A stretch of DNA of 64,000 bases from G963676095 sp963676095 (GTDB taxonomy: Bacteria > Bacteroidota > Bacteroidia > Bacteroidales > Prolixibacteraceae): positions 6,262,001-6,326,000 of the forward strand of contig OY781040.1 of NCBI GenBank assembly GCA_963676095.1, read 5' to 3'. The translations under genes were made by a program, and so were the position numbers. Position 1 is the stretch's first letter; every line of letters starts with the position of its first letter. Of the stretch, positions 8,531 to 20,230 are shown one piece after another. The notes under the pieces are model-generated. The model was not told the origin of the DNA. It was given only the letters and a program-made list of their open reading frames with translations, and made no database searches.

Positions 8531-9627
8531 ATATTCTCGTTTTGAATAGTCGTTGCTTTGTCTAAAACGATCTCCAGGTTTACTTCGAAACAGGTTGCGG
8601 TCGATTTTATTTTCAGAGAATATTTGTCCGGATAAACTAACTGAAGCCTTCTGCTTGCATTTTTTAATCCGATCCCATTCTGGGGGCTATCATTATTGCC
8701 CGGACCTTTATGTTGATGGCTATTTTTAATGTTTACAAGAAGTTTTCTCCCTTCAACCTGTATCTGTATGAAAACAAAAGGATGTTTTCCAGACTTACTT
8801 GCCCCGTGTTTAAAGGTATTCTCGAAAAAAGGGAGAAGTATCATCGGCGCAATCTCAAGCTCATGAAAAGGACCTTTTTTTTCGAATTGTATTTGTAATT
8901 TATCTCCATAACGGATATGTTCAATATCAACATAATTACTTAAGTAGTCCACTTCATTTTTTAGATTAACTTTAGGCCGGTTGCATCGGTATAACATGTA
9001 ATCCATTAGATCAGATAACTTTAGTACCAATCCAGGGGCAATATCAGACTTTTCAAGAGTAAGTCCGTATAAATTATTTAGTGTATTAAAAAGAAAATGT
9101 GGATTCAACTGGGCGCGGAGCAGCTTTAATTCAGACTCATGCAATTTCAGTTCGGTTTCCATCCTGATTTTTTCCAACCTTGTATTTTCTTTCATTATCC
9201 GGAAAGCACTTTTTAACTGCTCTATCGCAATGAAGCCGATAATGACAAAATACAGCCCGACCAATAAAAATACAACATCGAATGATGCCGGGTCCAGCTT
9301 TGAAACATGAAAATTGCTTACGGTGACGAATACAAACAGGCTTATCATAACTTCGCCCCACATTGTAAAAACGATGGTATAAGAAAGGAACAGGACGAAA
9401 TGCCAGTAACGTGAAGTGTAGAAATAGTAGGGAATTAACCAGTAATTTAAAAAATAACCGGTGATTATAGCCAGGGGGAACAATAAGGATGCAAAAATTA
9501 CCGTCGTAGGATAATCCCGGTTTGCCCGTCCGTAAAACAAAATAAAAAACAGGTAGGAAATGATCCAGAAGATCAAGTGTTGTCCTGCCTTTATCATTTT
9601 TGTTTTTGAAAGGTGCCCTGATCTCAT
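8518..9627 (-). CDS. LytS/YehU-type sensor histidine kinase
   Basis: A 369-residue membrane kinase with four transmembrane helices at about residues 17-33, 43-67, 76-104 and 117-135. A short coiled coil (residues 150-172) precedes the His_kinase domain, with LRAQLNPHFLFNTLNNLYG carrying the phospho-His at residue 177. A degenerate HATPase domain follows, with LPFFENTFKHG and GIGLKNASRRLQLVYP. No extracellular sensor domain is obvious, so sensing is probably in or near the membrane. It is transcribed first in a two-gene operon with the LytTR regulator. Confidence 0.92.
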   Translation of the reverse strand: MRSGHLSKTKMIKAGQHLIFWIISYLFFILFYGRANRDYPTTVIFASLLFPLAIITGYFLNYWLIPYYFYTSRYWHFVLFLSYTIVFTMWGEVMISLFVFVTVSNFHVSKLDPASFDVVFLLVGLYFVIIGFIAIEQLKSAFRIMKENTRLEKIRMETELKLHESELKLLRAQLNPHFLFNTLNNLYGLTLEKSDIAPGLVLKLSDLMDYMLYRCNRPKVNLKNEVDYLSNYVDIEHIRYGDKLQIQFEKKGPFHELEIAPMILLPFFENTFKHGASKSGKHPFVFIQIQVEGRKLLVNIKNSHQHKGPGNNDSPQNGIGLKNASRRLQLVYPDKYSLKIKSTATCFEVNLEIVLDKATTIQNENIWTN

Positions 9628-9766
9628 GATTACTTCTTAATTTTTTCTATAAATTGTTATATGAATGCATTAACTTATATAAATAAGCACTAAAGTGTGA
9701 AAAAATATCGATAAACAACCAAATTCGGATCGTTTATGTCATATTTATGCCGAAAAGTTTCATTCG

Positions 9767-9797
9767 TTGTAATATCCAGACCGGATTATGTATTTTG
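9767..9797 (+). promoter_or_regulatory. Candidate promoter for the MotA/ExbB-like gene
   Basis: TTG at 9767-9769, a 21-nt spacer and TATTTTG at 9791-9797 (one T short of TAnnTTTG). It would start transcription about 60 nt before the ATG at 9866. Confidence 0.35.
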
Positions 9798-9865
9798 CCG
9801 ATAAAAGCTGTTGAAGAGATTTGGTTGAGGTAAACTTGTCATGTTATTTCAAAAAAATTACACAT

Positions 9866-10246
9866 ATGAGCTTACATGATTTATTTATTTACGGTGGTTT
9901 GTGGTATATGGTAATCATTTCCATATGCGGTATTGCAATGCTGTTCTTCTCTGTTCGAAAAGTAATTGAATTGTTTATTTTACACAGGTCTGAAAAGCAG
10001 GGCCTGGACATGATCCTTCTTTTTGGGAGTTTATCTCTGGTAATTGGAATTCTTGCCCAGGCGATAGGCCTTTTCGAGGCTTTCGATGCTATTGAAGTGG
10101 CAGGAGATATCTCTCCCAGACTTTTAGCGGGCGGGGTTAAGATAAGTATGATAACAACACTGTACGGAGCGTTTATTTTTCTTTTTTCCCTGATTGTTTG
10201 GGGAATACTTCGTGAAATACTGATCCGTAAGGAAGGAAAGAATTGA
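9866..10246 (+). CDS. Small MotA/TolQ/ExbB-like membrane protein, 126 aa
   Basis: The start is ATG at 9866 (MSLHDLFIYGGLWYMV). A longer frame would need a TTG at 9821 and adds a poorly hydrophobic leader. Three hydrophobic segments lie near residues 8-30, 45-65 and 88-112. The last (LLAGGVKISMITTLYGAFIFLF) resembles the LA.GI..AL.TT..GL.VA helix of the MotA/TolQ/ExbB proton-channel family. At 126 residues it is much shorter than ExbB (about 220-250), and no ExbD/TolR gene is adjacent. It may be a stand-alone relative. A bidirectional hairpin separates it from the convergent OmpA-family gene. Confidence 0.7.
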   Translation: MSLHDLFIYGGLWYMVIISICGIAMLFFSVRKVIELFILHRSEKQGLDMILLFGSLSLVIGILAQAIGLFEAFDAIEVAGDISPRLLAGGVKISMITTLYGAFIFLFSLIVWGILREILIRKEGKN

Positions 10247-10253
10247 ATTAAAA

Positions 10254-10289
10254 AATCCCAGGTCTGGCATAACAGCCAAACCTGGGATT
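10254..10289. terminator. Bidirectional terminator hairpin
   Basis: AATCCCAGGT (10254-10263) pairs with ACCTGGGATT (10280-10289), with a further TGGC/GCCA pairing inside the loop. The hairpin sits 7 nt after the plus-strand stop and 34 nt before the stop of the convergent OmpA-family gene, and is flanked by A-runs on the left. Confidence 0.7.
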
Positions 10290-10323
10290 GTAATCTGGGG
10301 AAATTTCAATTCAATAAATATTT

Positions 10324-11499
10324 TTAACGGATCATAAAACTGACCCTTCTTGCCAGCTGCCTGGCTTCCGGCGAGTTCTTGTCAACGCTGGTATCTTCGC
10401 CGCGGCCCTCGGTGTGAAGCCGTGATTTGTCTATCCCGGCTTTCTGCAGGAGGTCGGCTACAACTTCCGCTCTCTTTTGGGAAAGTTTCTGGTTATATTG
10501 TTCCGTGCCTTTTTCATCTGCGTAACCGATCAGGTTTACGCTTACTCCGGGGTTGTTTTTCATGTATGTCCGAAGTATATTGATTGCGCTGGCAGAATTC
10601 TTTTCAATCTTGGTGCTGTTGAAATCGAAATATATGTTGACGTATCCCTGGTTGATCAACCGGGCAATGAAGTCATCACCTTCCTGTTTGGCCGGTGCCG
10701 GTTTCATCTGATTATTGATTTTGTCGATCCTCTGATTCAGCTCGTCAACATCTGATTGGTTTTTCCGTGCTGCGTCCTGATTTGCTTTCTTCATCTCGGA
10801 CTCCAGCTCTGCAAGTCTTGCGTCGATTGCAGCATAACGGTCAGCCCGGGCATACCAGTCGGCAGCTTTTTTGTTTTTACCCAAATAATAGGATATCCCG
10901 ACGGTTCCGTTGAATACCATCCCATCATTATTGTAACTGGCAGGGATGCCTCCGTTGAACGACCGGCCCTGGCGAATGTTTACAATGCCCGTAAAATCCA
11001 TGTTCAGGGAAATCCTGGGAGATAGTTTTACCTGTCCGGTGATGCCAGCCAGCGCATTCCCGACATAGTCATTGTTTGATGCATTGTCGAAAGTAAGAAA
11101 TCCGACTCCTACACCAGCGTGGGCCAGTACATTAATTGACCGGGTCCAGTCTTCAAAACGGAGAAGCCTGCCGAGACCAATAACTCCCTGAAAATCGATC
11201 CTGTATTCATTCGTGCTAAAGTCCGGGCTGGGGCCGTCATCCGCAAAATGGTCATAACCGAGACCTGTTTTTAAACCAAAAAGTTCATTAAACATATATC
11301 TTACTCCGATTTCTCCGGCGAAGAACCCGGGGGTCGGACTCCGGTAACCTTTTGAAAAACGGTGGTAGGGTTTGGTCAATCCAATTCCTGCATCGATAGA
11401 CCAGTGGTTAAAGGTCGTATCTGTTGGGGTGCTGTTTTGGGCATAACCGGAAATGGTTATGATACATGCGAGTACTGGTAATAATAATTTTGTTTTCAT
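10324..11499 (-). CDS. OmpA-family outer membrane protein
   Basis: The start chosen is ATG at 11499, which opens a clear signal peptide (MKTKLLLPVLACIITISGYA, then Q). The 40 residues upstream in the same frame are basic and not signal-like. The mature protein has an N-terminal eight-strand-like beta-barrel (about residues 25-230), a coiled-coil linker (AELESEMKKANQDAARKN, about 240-275) and a C-terminal OmpA peptidoglycan-binding domain. That domain shows NIYFDFNSTKIEKNSA, LIGYADEKGTEQYNQKLSQK and LARRVSFMI. It would anchor the outer membrane to peptidoglycan. The gene is isolated, with a 540-bp upstream region. Confidence 0.92.
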   Translation of the reverse strand: MKTKLLLPVLACIITISGYAQNSTPTDTTFNHWSIDAGIGLTKPYHRFSKGYRSPTPGFFAGEIGVRYMFNELFGLKTGLGYDHFADDGPSPDFSTNEYRIDFQGVIGLGRLLRFEDWTRSINVLAHAGVGVGFLTFDNASNNDYVGNALAGITGQVKLSPRISLNMDFTGIVNIRQGRSFNGGIPASYNNDGMVFNGTVGISYYLGKNKKAADWYARADRYAAIDARLAELESEMKKANQDAARKNQSDVDELNQRIDKINNQMKPAPAKQEGDDFIARLINQGYVNIYFDFNSTKIEKNSASAINILRTYMKNNPGVSVNLIGYADEKGTEQYNQKLSQKRAEVVADLLQKAGIDKSRLHTEGRGEDTSVDKNSPEARQLARRVSFMIR

Positions 11500-11721
11500 G
11501 TGTTTATAAATTACTGTTAGTCGCCACATGTAACTCTCAAGGATTACTGGCTTCACGGATTTTCGCTTGGCTCTTGTTCGTCCTTCCGTTTCCCAGTTGA
11601 TCGGGATGTTTCGTTTCATGTGATGGTACTTTGTTTTTAATGGGGCAATTTAATTATGCATGAATATTATTGAGATTCATGCCCACCAAATGTCGTCACC
11701 TAAGATTTAAAATGACACATA

Positions 11722-11786
11722 AAAGCAACGTTCCAGTTTTCAGGAAACTTGGATGAGAGAGAAAAATTCTCGCAGGTCGTTGCTTT
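11722..11786. ncRNA. Possible three-way-junction RNA
   Basis: The arms AAAGCAACG (11722-11730) and CGTTGCTTT (11778-11786) pair over 9 bp and enclose two hairpins. The first is TCCAGTTT (11732-11739) with AAACTTGGA (11745-11753), one bulged T. The second is GAGAA (11759-11763) with TTCTC (11767-11771). Nested stems of this kind suggest a structured RNA or a repeat-type element. The strand and any transcription are unknown. I could not match it to a known riboswitch or ribozyme. Confidence 0.35.
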
Positions 11787-11803
11787 CTAATAGTTAATTT
11801 CTG

Positions 11804-11859
11804 TAAAACAGGTTACAGATAGAAAATTGCGTTGATTAAATTTTGGGTAACCTGTTTTA
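11804..11859. repeat. 13-bp inverted repeat
   Basis: TAAAACAGGTTAC (11804-11816) is the exact reverse complement of GTAACCTGTTTTA (11847-11859), with a 30-nt loop. It may terminate a transcript from the junction element at 11722-11786, as the 3' arm carries TTTT, or be an independent repeat. Confidence 0.45.
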
Positions 11860-11884
11860 TCTCAGAATTAAAATATCATCCGTA

Positions 11885-11923
11885 ATTCTTGTCGGTAGTT
11901 ATGCTTAGGAGAAAGACAAGAAT
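11885..11923. repeat. 9-bp inverted repeat
   Basis: ATTCTTGTC (11885-11893) pairs with GACAAGAAT (11915-11923) over a 21-nt loop. It is about 120 nt beyond the sodC stop on the minus strand, so it could be a sodC 3' hairpin, but no T-run follows. Confidence 0.4.
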
Positions 11924-12042
11924 ACAGACAACGAATTGTCATATGAGGTAAATTCATTTGAGTTGTTTTTTTATTGTTTTGAAATTTCCCGGCATTTATA
12001 AGTTTAGAGGGATCGTAGTTTATTCATCTTTATTTATCTTTT

Positions 12043-12624
12043 TTATTCTTCTTTTGCAATTCCAATAACGCCGCATGCAACTCTTGCCCCTGAATTGCCA
12101 GAAGGCTGAGAAGTCAGGTCGTCTTCACCGGCGTGAACAATTATTGCACGGCCAATGATGGAATGTTTACCATTGAGTGTCAGTAGTGCATCAGTTCCCT
12201 GGAAATGTGCCGTACTGTCGGGTCCAGCAACAATGTTCCCAAGGTCTCCGGCATGTCTTTCCGGATCATTGGGGCCTGCATGTTTTTTATTTTCGGGGTT
12301 AAAATGTCCTCCCGCTGATTTTGCATCAAGAGCAGAGCAATCTCCGTATTCGTGAACATGAAAGCCGTGTTTCCCCGGAGTAAGACCTTTTATGTCGGCA
12401 ACGACAACAACGCCGGAGTCAGATTTGGTAAACGTTACTGTTCCTGAAACCATGTTTCCTTCAGTTCCGTGAAGTACACAAATTGCTTTACTGACAGTTA
12501 TGCTGTCACCCTTCATTCCGGTTGTGTCAGGATTCATTCGGGGGCTTTGGGTACATGCCTGTATTAGTAATAACAGGCATGCTGAAAATACCCCATTCAT
12601 TAATAATAAACCTTTTTTCCTCAT
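12043..12624 (-). CDS. sodC: Cu/Zn superoxide dismutase, lipoprotein
   Basis: The start is ATG at 12624 (193 residues), which opens an SPII signal with the lipobox LIQAC, so the mature protein is lipid-anchored in the cell envelope. The catalytic core is complete. HGFHVHEYGDC supplies two copper His and the first disulfide Cys, GGHFNP the bridging His, HAGDLGNI zinc ligands, IIGRAIIVHAGEDDL the last copper His, and SGARVACGVIGIA the second Cys. It converts superoxide to peroxide and oxygen outside the cytoplasm. It is a single gene; a 9-bp inverted repeat sits just upstream of the start. The longer frame from 12678 lacks a signal and is not used. Confidence 0.95.
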   Translation of the reverse strand: MRKKGLLLMNGVFSACLLLLIQACTQSPRMNPDTTGMKGDSITVSKAICVLHGTEGNMVSGTVTFTKSDSGVVVVADIKGLTPGKHGFHVHEYGDCSALDAKSAGGHFNPENKKHAGPNDPERHAGDLGNIVAGPDSTAHFQGTDALLTLNGKHSIIGRAIIVHAGEDDLTSQPSGNSGARVACGVIGIAKEE

Positions 12625-12656
12625 AATTTCAATTTTTAGATAAATCAATTCATTTA

Positions 12657-12682
12657 CATATTGTGTTATTTCGCACAATATG
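12657..12682. promoter_or_regulatory. Inverted repeat upstream of sodC, candidate operator
   Basis: CATATTGTG (12657-12665) and CACAATATG (12674-12682) are exact inverted copies with an 8-nt spacer, 32-58 nt upstream of the sodC ATG. Position and symmetry suit a dimeric regulator, or a 5' UTR hairpin. The regulator is unknown. Confidence 0.45.
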
Positions 12683-12956
12683 CAAATGGGCTGTCTCGTT
12701 GTATTATCCCTGCAACGAATCTTGTTTTTTTACGGATTATTGTCTATTCCTGCTCAAAACAGAATATTGTCAGTTGATTGGCTTTTTGCATTTAACTACC
12801 CGTATTTTATACAACTAAACGGCAAACTTGTTCAAAAACATTGTAAGAAAGATAAAATAAAATACAAAAAAGTCTTATTTTTCTTTTCGTAGAAAATAAG
12901 GAACAATCTATTGTACTCGTGAAGAACTGGCTATCAGTGATTTTATATATATAATT

Positions 12957-13487
12957 TTACTCATGCCGGTAGACCGCCGCGTGGCAAGTTGTTTTGAAGT
13001 AGGTGAGGATTTCAGTCCCTATTGGTTCAGGCCATGTCATTAACATTAACGGGACCGCTTTTCCCTGTTTTGTATAGGAAGGTTGTTTGTAGTGATAGTC
13101 ATTTAAATAAAATCCCAATCTCCGGTAAAAATTTATACGGCGTTCATTCATTTGTTTATCTCCCGGTTTTTCCACTTCCAGGATAATGAGATCGCTGTTT
13201 TCCTTTATAAAATCGGAAACAATACTTTTCCCAAGTCCTTTTCCTCTTAGAGCGGGCTTTATTGCGAGGTGCTCTATGTATCTTAACTCATGGAATTGCC
13301 ACCAGAGCAGAAGTCCTGTTACCGTTCCCTGATCTGTTATTATCTCAAAATGATAGCGGGGATCGTTAATTATCCTTTTTTGAGAAGTTAGTACCCTTCG
13401 TTCTTCCCGGGGAAACGATTTTTTGTACAGGTTCCAGGCTTCTTTAAAAGACAGGTTCCCTGTTTCTGAAATCCTTTGTCTTTTCAT
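12957..13487 (-). CDS. GNAT family N-acetyltransferase
   Basis: A 176-residue cytosolic protein with the GNAT acetyl-CoA site: HLAIKPALRGKGLGKSIV, where RGKGLG spans residues 81-86. The C-terminal VNFYRRLGFY-like motif reads INFYRRLGFYLNDYHYKQPS. The acceptor substrate is not evident. It is preceded by the DCC-family gene on the same strand with a 37-nt gap, so a two-gene operon is likely. The length is usual for the family. Confidence 0.88.
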   Translation of the reverse strand: MKRQRISETGNLSFKEAWNLYKKSFPREERRVLTSQKRIINDPRYHFEIITDQGTVTGLLLWWQFHELRYIEHLAIKPALRGKGLGKSIVSDFIKENSDLIILEVEKPGDKQMNERRINFYRRLGFYLNDYHYKQPSYTKQGKAVPLMLMTWPEPIGTEILTYFKTTCHAAVYRHE

Positions 13488-13524
13488 AACGTAATCTTAG
13501 AACGGCTGATGCCGCCCTGTCCTG

Positions 13525-13905
13525 TTATTCCTGTTTCATTATTTTCTGTAGCCATCTTCGGTACCTGTTCCTGGAAACAAATTTATACAGATATTCCCTG
13601 ATAGAACGGGGAATGATTTTTAGAAAAGCTAGCCATGACCAAGGACCTTTTAAATGGGCCAATACATGGATTATTGCGTCTGATCCCAGATATTCTTTTC
13701 TATTATTGATCAGGATCACCGAGTCATTATAATGGGATGGGTACCCTAATTGTTGTAATGATTCTTTACCTTTTTCAGATTGAAAAGAGATAAATTCAAA
13801 TCTTTCACTGTTTTCATGATCCCGGATAAAACTGACAGATCTTTGGCACAGGGCGCATTCGCCATCATACAGAATTAATGATTTGTTTTTCTGTTTTTCC
13901 GTCAT
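13525..13905 (-). CDS. DCC-family thiol-disulfide oxidoreductase (DUF393)
   Basis: A 126-residue protein opening with LILYDGECALCQRSVSFIRD. The DGxCxxC signature (Cys17, Cys20) gives the DCC family (DUF393) its name; members are predicted thiol-disulfide oxidoreductases. VILINNRKEYLGSDAIIHVL is the second conserved block. There is no signal peptide. It is the first gene of a likely operon with the GNAT gene and is divergent from the rRNA operon, whose first promoter is 320 bp away. Confidence 0.88.
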   Translation of the reverse strand: MTEKQKNKSLILYDGECALCQRSVSFIRDHENSERFEFISFQSEKGKESLQQLGYPSHYNDSVILINNRKEYLGSDAIIHVLAHLKGPWSWLAFLKIIPRSIREYLYKFVSRNRYRRWLQKIMKQE

Positions 13906-14228
13906 GGTGCAAAGATATCAAACAATGATATTCTGACTATTTCTTTGATTGTTTTTTTTGAGTTTGACAGAAGGGGATGCAGAGAGCCGGGGAGGAGTCC
14001 CAATAATTTATGGGCAGATTGAGGTTCTTCAAAAAGAATATAGACTGGGAATGCAGTCACTGGTTTCGTTTAAATATGCCATAATCTCGTAGAGAATTTG
14101 GGGATGGTAGATGGGATATAAAACAGAGCTAGGGGATGATTAAAAAAAAGGGGATATAATAAGTGATTGATTAGTAGGGTGAATGGGGGGATATAAAAAA
14201 AAAGACAGAAAAAAGAGGGGTTAAGGTA
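13906..14228. other. Purine-rich gap upstream of the rRNA promoters
   Basis: About 320 bases with no convincing gene. The plus strand becomes increasingly G/A-rich toward the rRNA promoters. Confidence 0.4.
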
Positions 14229-14258
14229 TTGCGCAGAAAAAAAGAGTGTCTATATTTG
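14229..14258 (+). promoter_or_regulatory. rRNA operon promoter P1
   Basis: TTG at 14229-14231, a 19-nt spacer and TATATTTG at 14251-14258: an exact match to the Bacteroidetes housekeeping promoter. Initiation is expected near 14265, about 340 nt before the 16S. Confidence 0.75.
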
Positions 14259-14427
14259 CACCCGCTTTCAGGAACGAAGGGGGTTTAGAAGCCCCGGGCT
14301 ACGGGAGAGGGCGAGGGGGAAGAACGGAGAAATTCGGATGAGGTTTAGATAAAGACCGGGGCCGGAAAAAGAAGGGAAACCGCCACAAGAGTTCAGGGAC
14401 AAGGTTGAAAAAAAACTTCAAAAAAGT

Positions 14428-14459
14428 TTTGGAAATAACGAAAAGAGTTATTAATTTTG
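14428..14459 (+). promoter_or_regulatory. rRNA operon promoter P2
   Basis: TTTG at 14428-14431, a 20-nt spacer and TAATTTTG at 14452-14459. Initiation is expected near 14466, 137 nt before the 16S. The leader between here and the 16S is G/A-rich and contains GTTCATTGAAA (from 14514), which resembles a boxA. Confidence 0.7.
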
Positions 14460-14602
14460 TCGCCCCGAAAAGCTGGAAAGAAAAGGAAAGCGAGGAGGGG
14501 AAATAGAACAAGAGTTCATTGAAAAGAATGAAAAGGTAGGAAAGAAAGGAAAACGCTATCAAAGGGAAATAACCGGGAGCCAAGAACATTAACAAGATTG
14601 AT

Positions 14603-16122
<1,520 letters not shown>

Positions 16123-16249
16123 GGAGCGACCGGAAAAAACCGGATAGCAGAAACCTTTCCCTACCTTTTTAAAGATATAGAAGGAAGAAGAAGCAGGAGC
16201 GCAGGCTGTTGGCGAAGAGCTTATGGCTTGGAGCAAGATAAGGTAATAC

Positions 16250-16323
16250 AGTCCCGTAGCTCAGCTGGTTAGAGCGCTACACTGATAATGTAGAGGTCCC
16301 CAGTTCAAGTCTGGGCGGGACTA
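16250..16323 (+). tRNA. tRNA-Ile (GAT)
   Basis: A 74-nt cloverleaf: acceptor AGTCCCG pairs with CGGGACT, T8 and A9 are in place, the D-stem is GCTC/GAGC, the anticodon stem CTACA/TGTAG holds loop CTGATAA with anticodon GAT, and the T-arm is CCCAG/CTGGG. The discriminator is A, and CCA is not encoded. It lies in the 16S-23S spacer. Confidence 0.95.
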
Positions 16324-16329
16324 CGTCCA

Positions 16330-16403
16330 GGGGGATTAGCTCAGTTGGCTAGAGCGCCTGATTTGCATTCAGGAGGTCAAGGGTTCGACTCCCTTATTCT
16401 CCA
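16330..16403 (+). tRNA. tRNA-Ala (TGC)
   Basis: A 74-nt cloverleaf beginning GGGGGAT, with anticodon stem CCTGA/TCAGG, loop TTTGCAT (anticodon TGC) and T-arm AAGGG/CCCTT. The acceptor includes two G-T pairs; the discriminator is A. It follows tRNA-Ile after 6 nt, the standard spacer arrangement. Confidence 0.95.
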
Positions 16404-16571
16404 CAGAGAAGGAAAAAGAGGGAATAGCAGTAAAAATACTGCGGGAGTTCAGAAGAAATTAAGCAATACAAAAGGGAATTAGTTTAGAGAAAACAGGGCG
16501 TTAAGAAGCCCGACAAACCATTCGGTTGGTTTATTCCCACGAAGGCAGAGGGCAAAAGCCCGATCCTGAAA

Positions 16572-16582
16572 GTTCTTTGACA
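16572..16582 (+). promoter_or_regulatory. boxA-like antitermination site before the 23S
   Basis: GTTCTTTGACA resembles the boxA element (TGCTCTTTAACA) recognised by NusB/NusE during rRNA antitermination, and it sits in the usual place between the tRNAs and the 23S. Confidence 0.5.
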
Positions 16583-16693
16583 TGCTGGGAAAAAAAAGAA
16601 TGAGAAAGACATTCAAACCTTGAAAAAAAAGAAAGGCATCATCAATGGTGCCTGGGAAAAATACAGATCAAAAAGATCAACGAAAAGAAACAG

Positions 16694-19572
<2,879 letters not shown>

Positions 19573-19717
19573 GATCAAGGCAAGAAAAGATTTTTCATTC
19601 TTTTCCCGGAGATGTCAATTACACCTGAGATAGAAAAACAAAAAGGTGTAAAAGAAATACTGGAAAGAAATTTAAGTGTTGGTTTTACCGGAGAAGTAAA
19701 GCCAGAAAAAGAAAACA

Positions 19718-19826
19718 AGGTGATTAAAGCGGCGGGGTCCCACCTCTGACCATTCCGAACAGAGAAGTTAAGCCCGCCCGCGCCGATGGTACTGCGGAGA
19801 CGTGGGAGAGTAGGTCGTTGCCACTT
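19718..19826 (+). rRNA. rrf: 5S ribosomal RNA
   Basis: About 109 nt with CCATTCCGAACAGAGAAGTT, GCGCCGATGGTACTGCGG and GTGGGAGAGTAGGTCGTTGC in the usual order. The ends (AAGGTGATT / CCACTTTT) are approximate. It lies about 145 nt downstream of the 23S, in the same operon. Confidence 0.93.
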
Positions 19827-19834
19827 TTAAAGTT

Positions 19835-19867
19835 AACCCCGGGTTCAAAAGAGCCCGGGGTTTTTTA
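19835..19867 (+). terminator. rRNA operon intrinsic terminator
   Basis: AACCCCGGG pairs with CCCGGGGTT across a short loop, followed directly by a T-run (TTTTTTATT). It is a GC-rich hairpin with a U-tail 9 nt after the 5S. Confidence 0.9.
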
Positions 19868-20230
19868 TTAGGAGTTTACCGGATGCGGATTCAGGGCACA
19901 ACCAACAACATTTTTTGTAATATCAGTCCTTATGCCGGACAGGCTCCTGCTTTTCCAGTCGATGAAAAGGATACAAAAATCTTGTCAAAACGGACCCTCC
20001 GCAGGACGTCTTGACGGACCCCAAAACGCGATGTTCTGCATTACCGGATTAAATGTGCCTTTCTTTCTATTCCGGTTAGTTAAAATTTATGCATAAACAA
20101 TCTTAATCCTCCGGAAATGCCAGTTGATCCTCCATTTTGACGGAATGTCCCCCTTTTTAAAACAATCTGCCCCATATTTCTTGTTGGTCGGCTTTGTATT
20201 TTTACAGAATAATCAGACTAAACCAGACGA
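19868..20230 (+). other. Gap between the rRNA operon and the pectin genes
   Basis: About 360 bases without an ORF or clear repeat. It must hold the promoter of the pectin operon; TATTTTTA near 20193 is a poor -7 candidate without a matching -33. Confidence 0.35.

Larger units (their letters stand above)
11500..12042. other. Long intergenic region rich in inverted repeats
   Basis: This lies between the sodC stop and the ompA start, both genes on the minus strand. There is no ORF of note. It contains three separate stem-forming elements (11722-11786, 11804-11859, 11885-11923), listed individually. The ompA promoter should lie in 11500-11650. Confidence 0.6.

Noticed and set aside
9821..9865. 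TTG start for the MotA/ExbB-like gene.
   Set aside because: It adds 15 residues without hydrophobic or conserved character; the ATG at 9866 is better.
11722..11786. Hammerhead or purine riboswitch reading of the three-way junction.
   Set aside because: The core sequences needed (CUGAUGA...GAAA, or the purine junction residues) are absent, so only the stems are claimed.
12680..12892. 70-residue plus-strand ORF between sodC and the GNAT gene.
   Set aside because: Its composition is hydrophobic and low-complexity, it overlaps the sodC operator region, and no homology is recognised.
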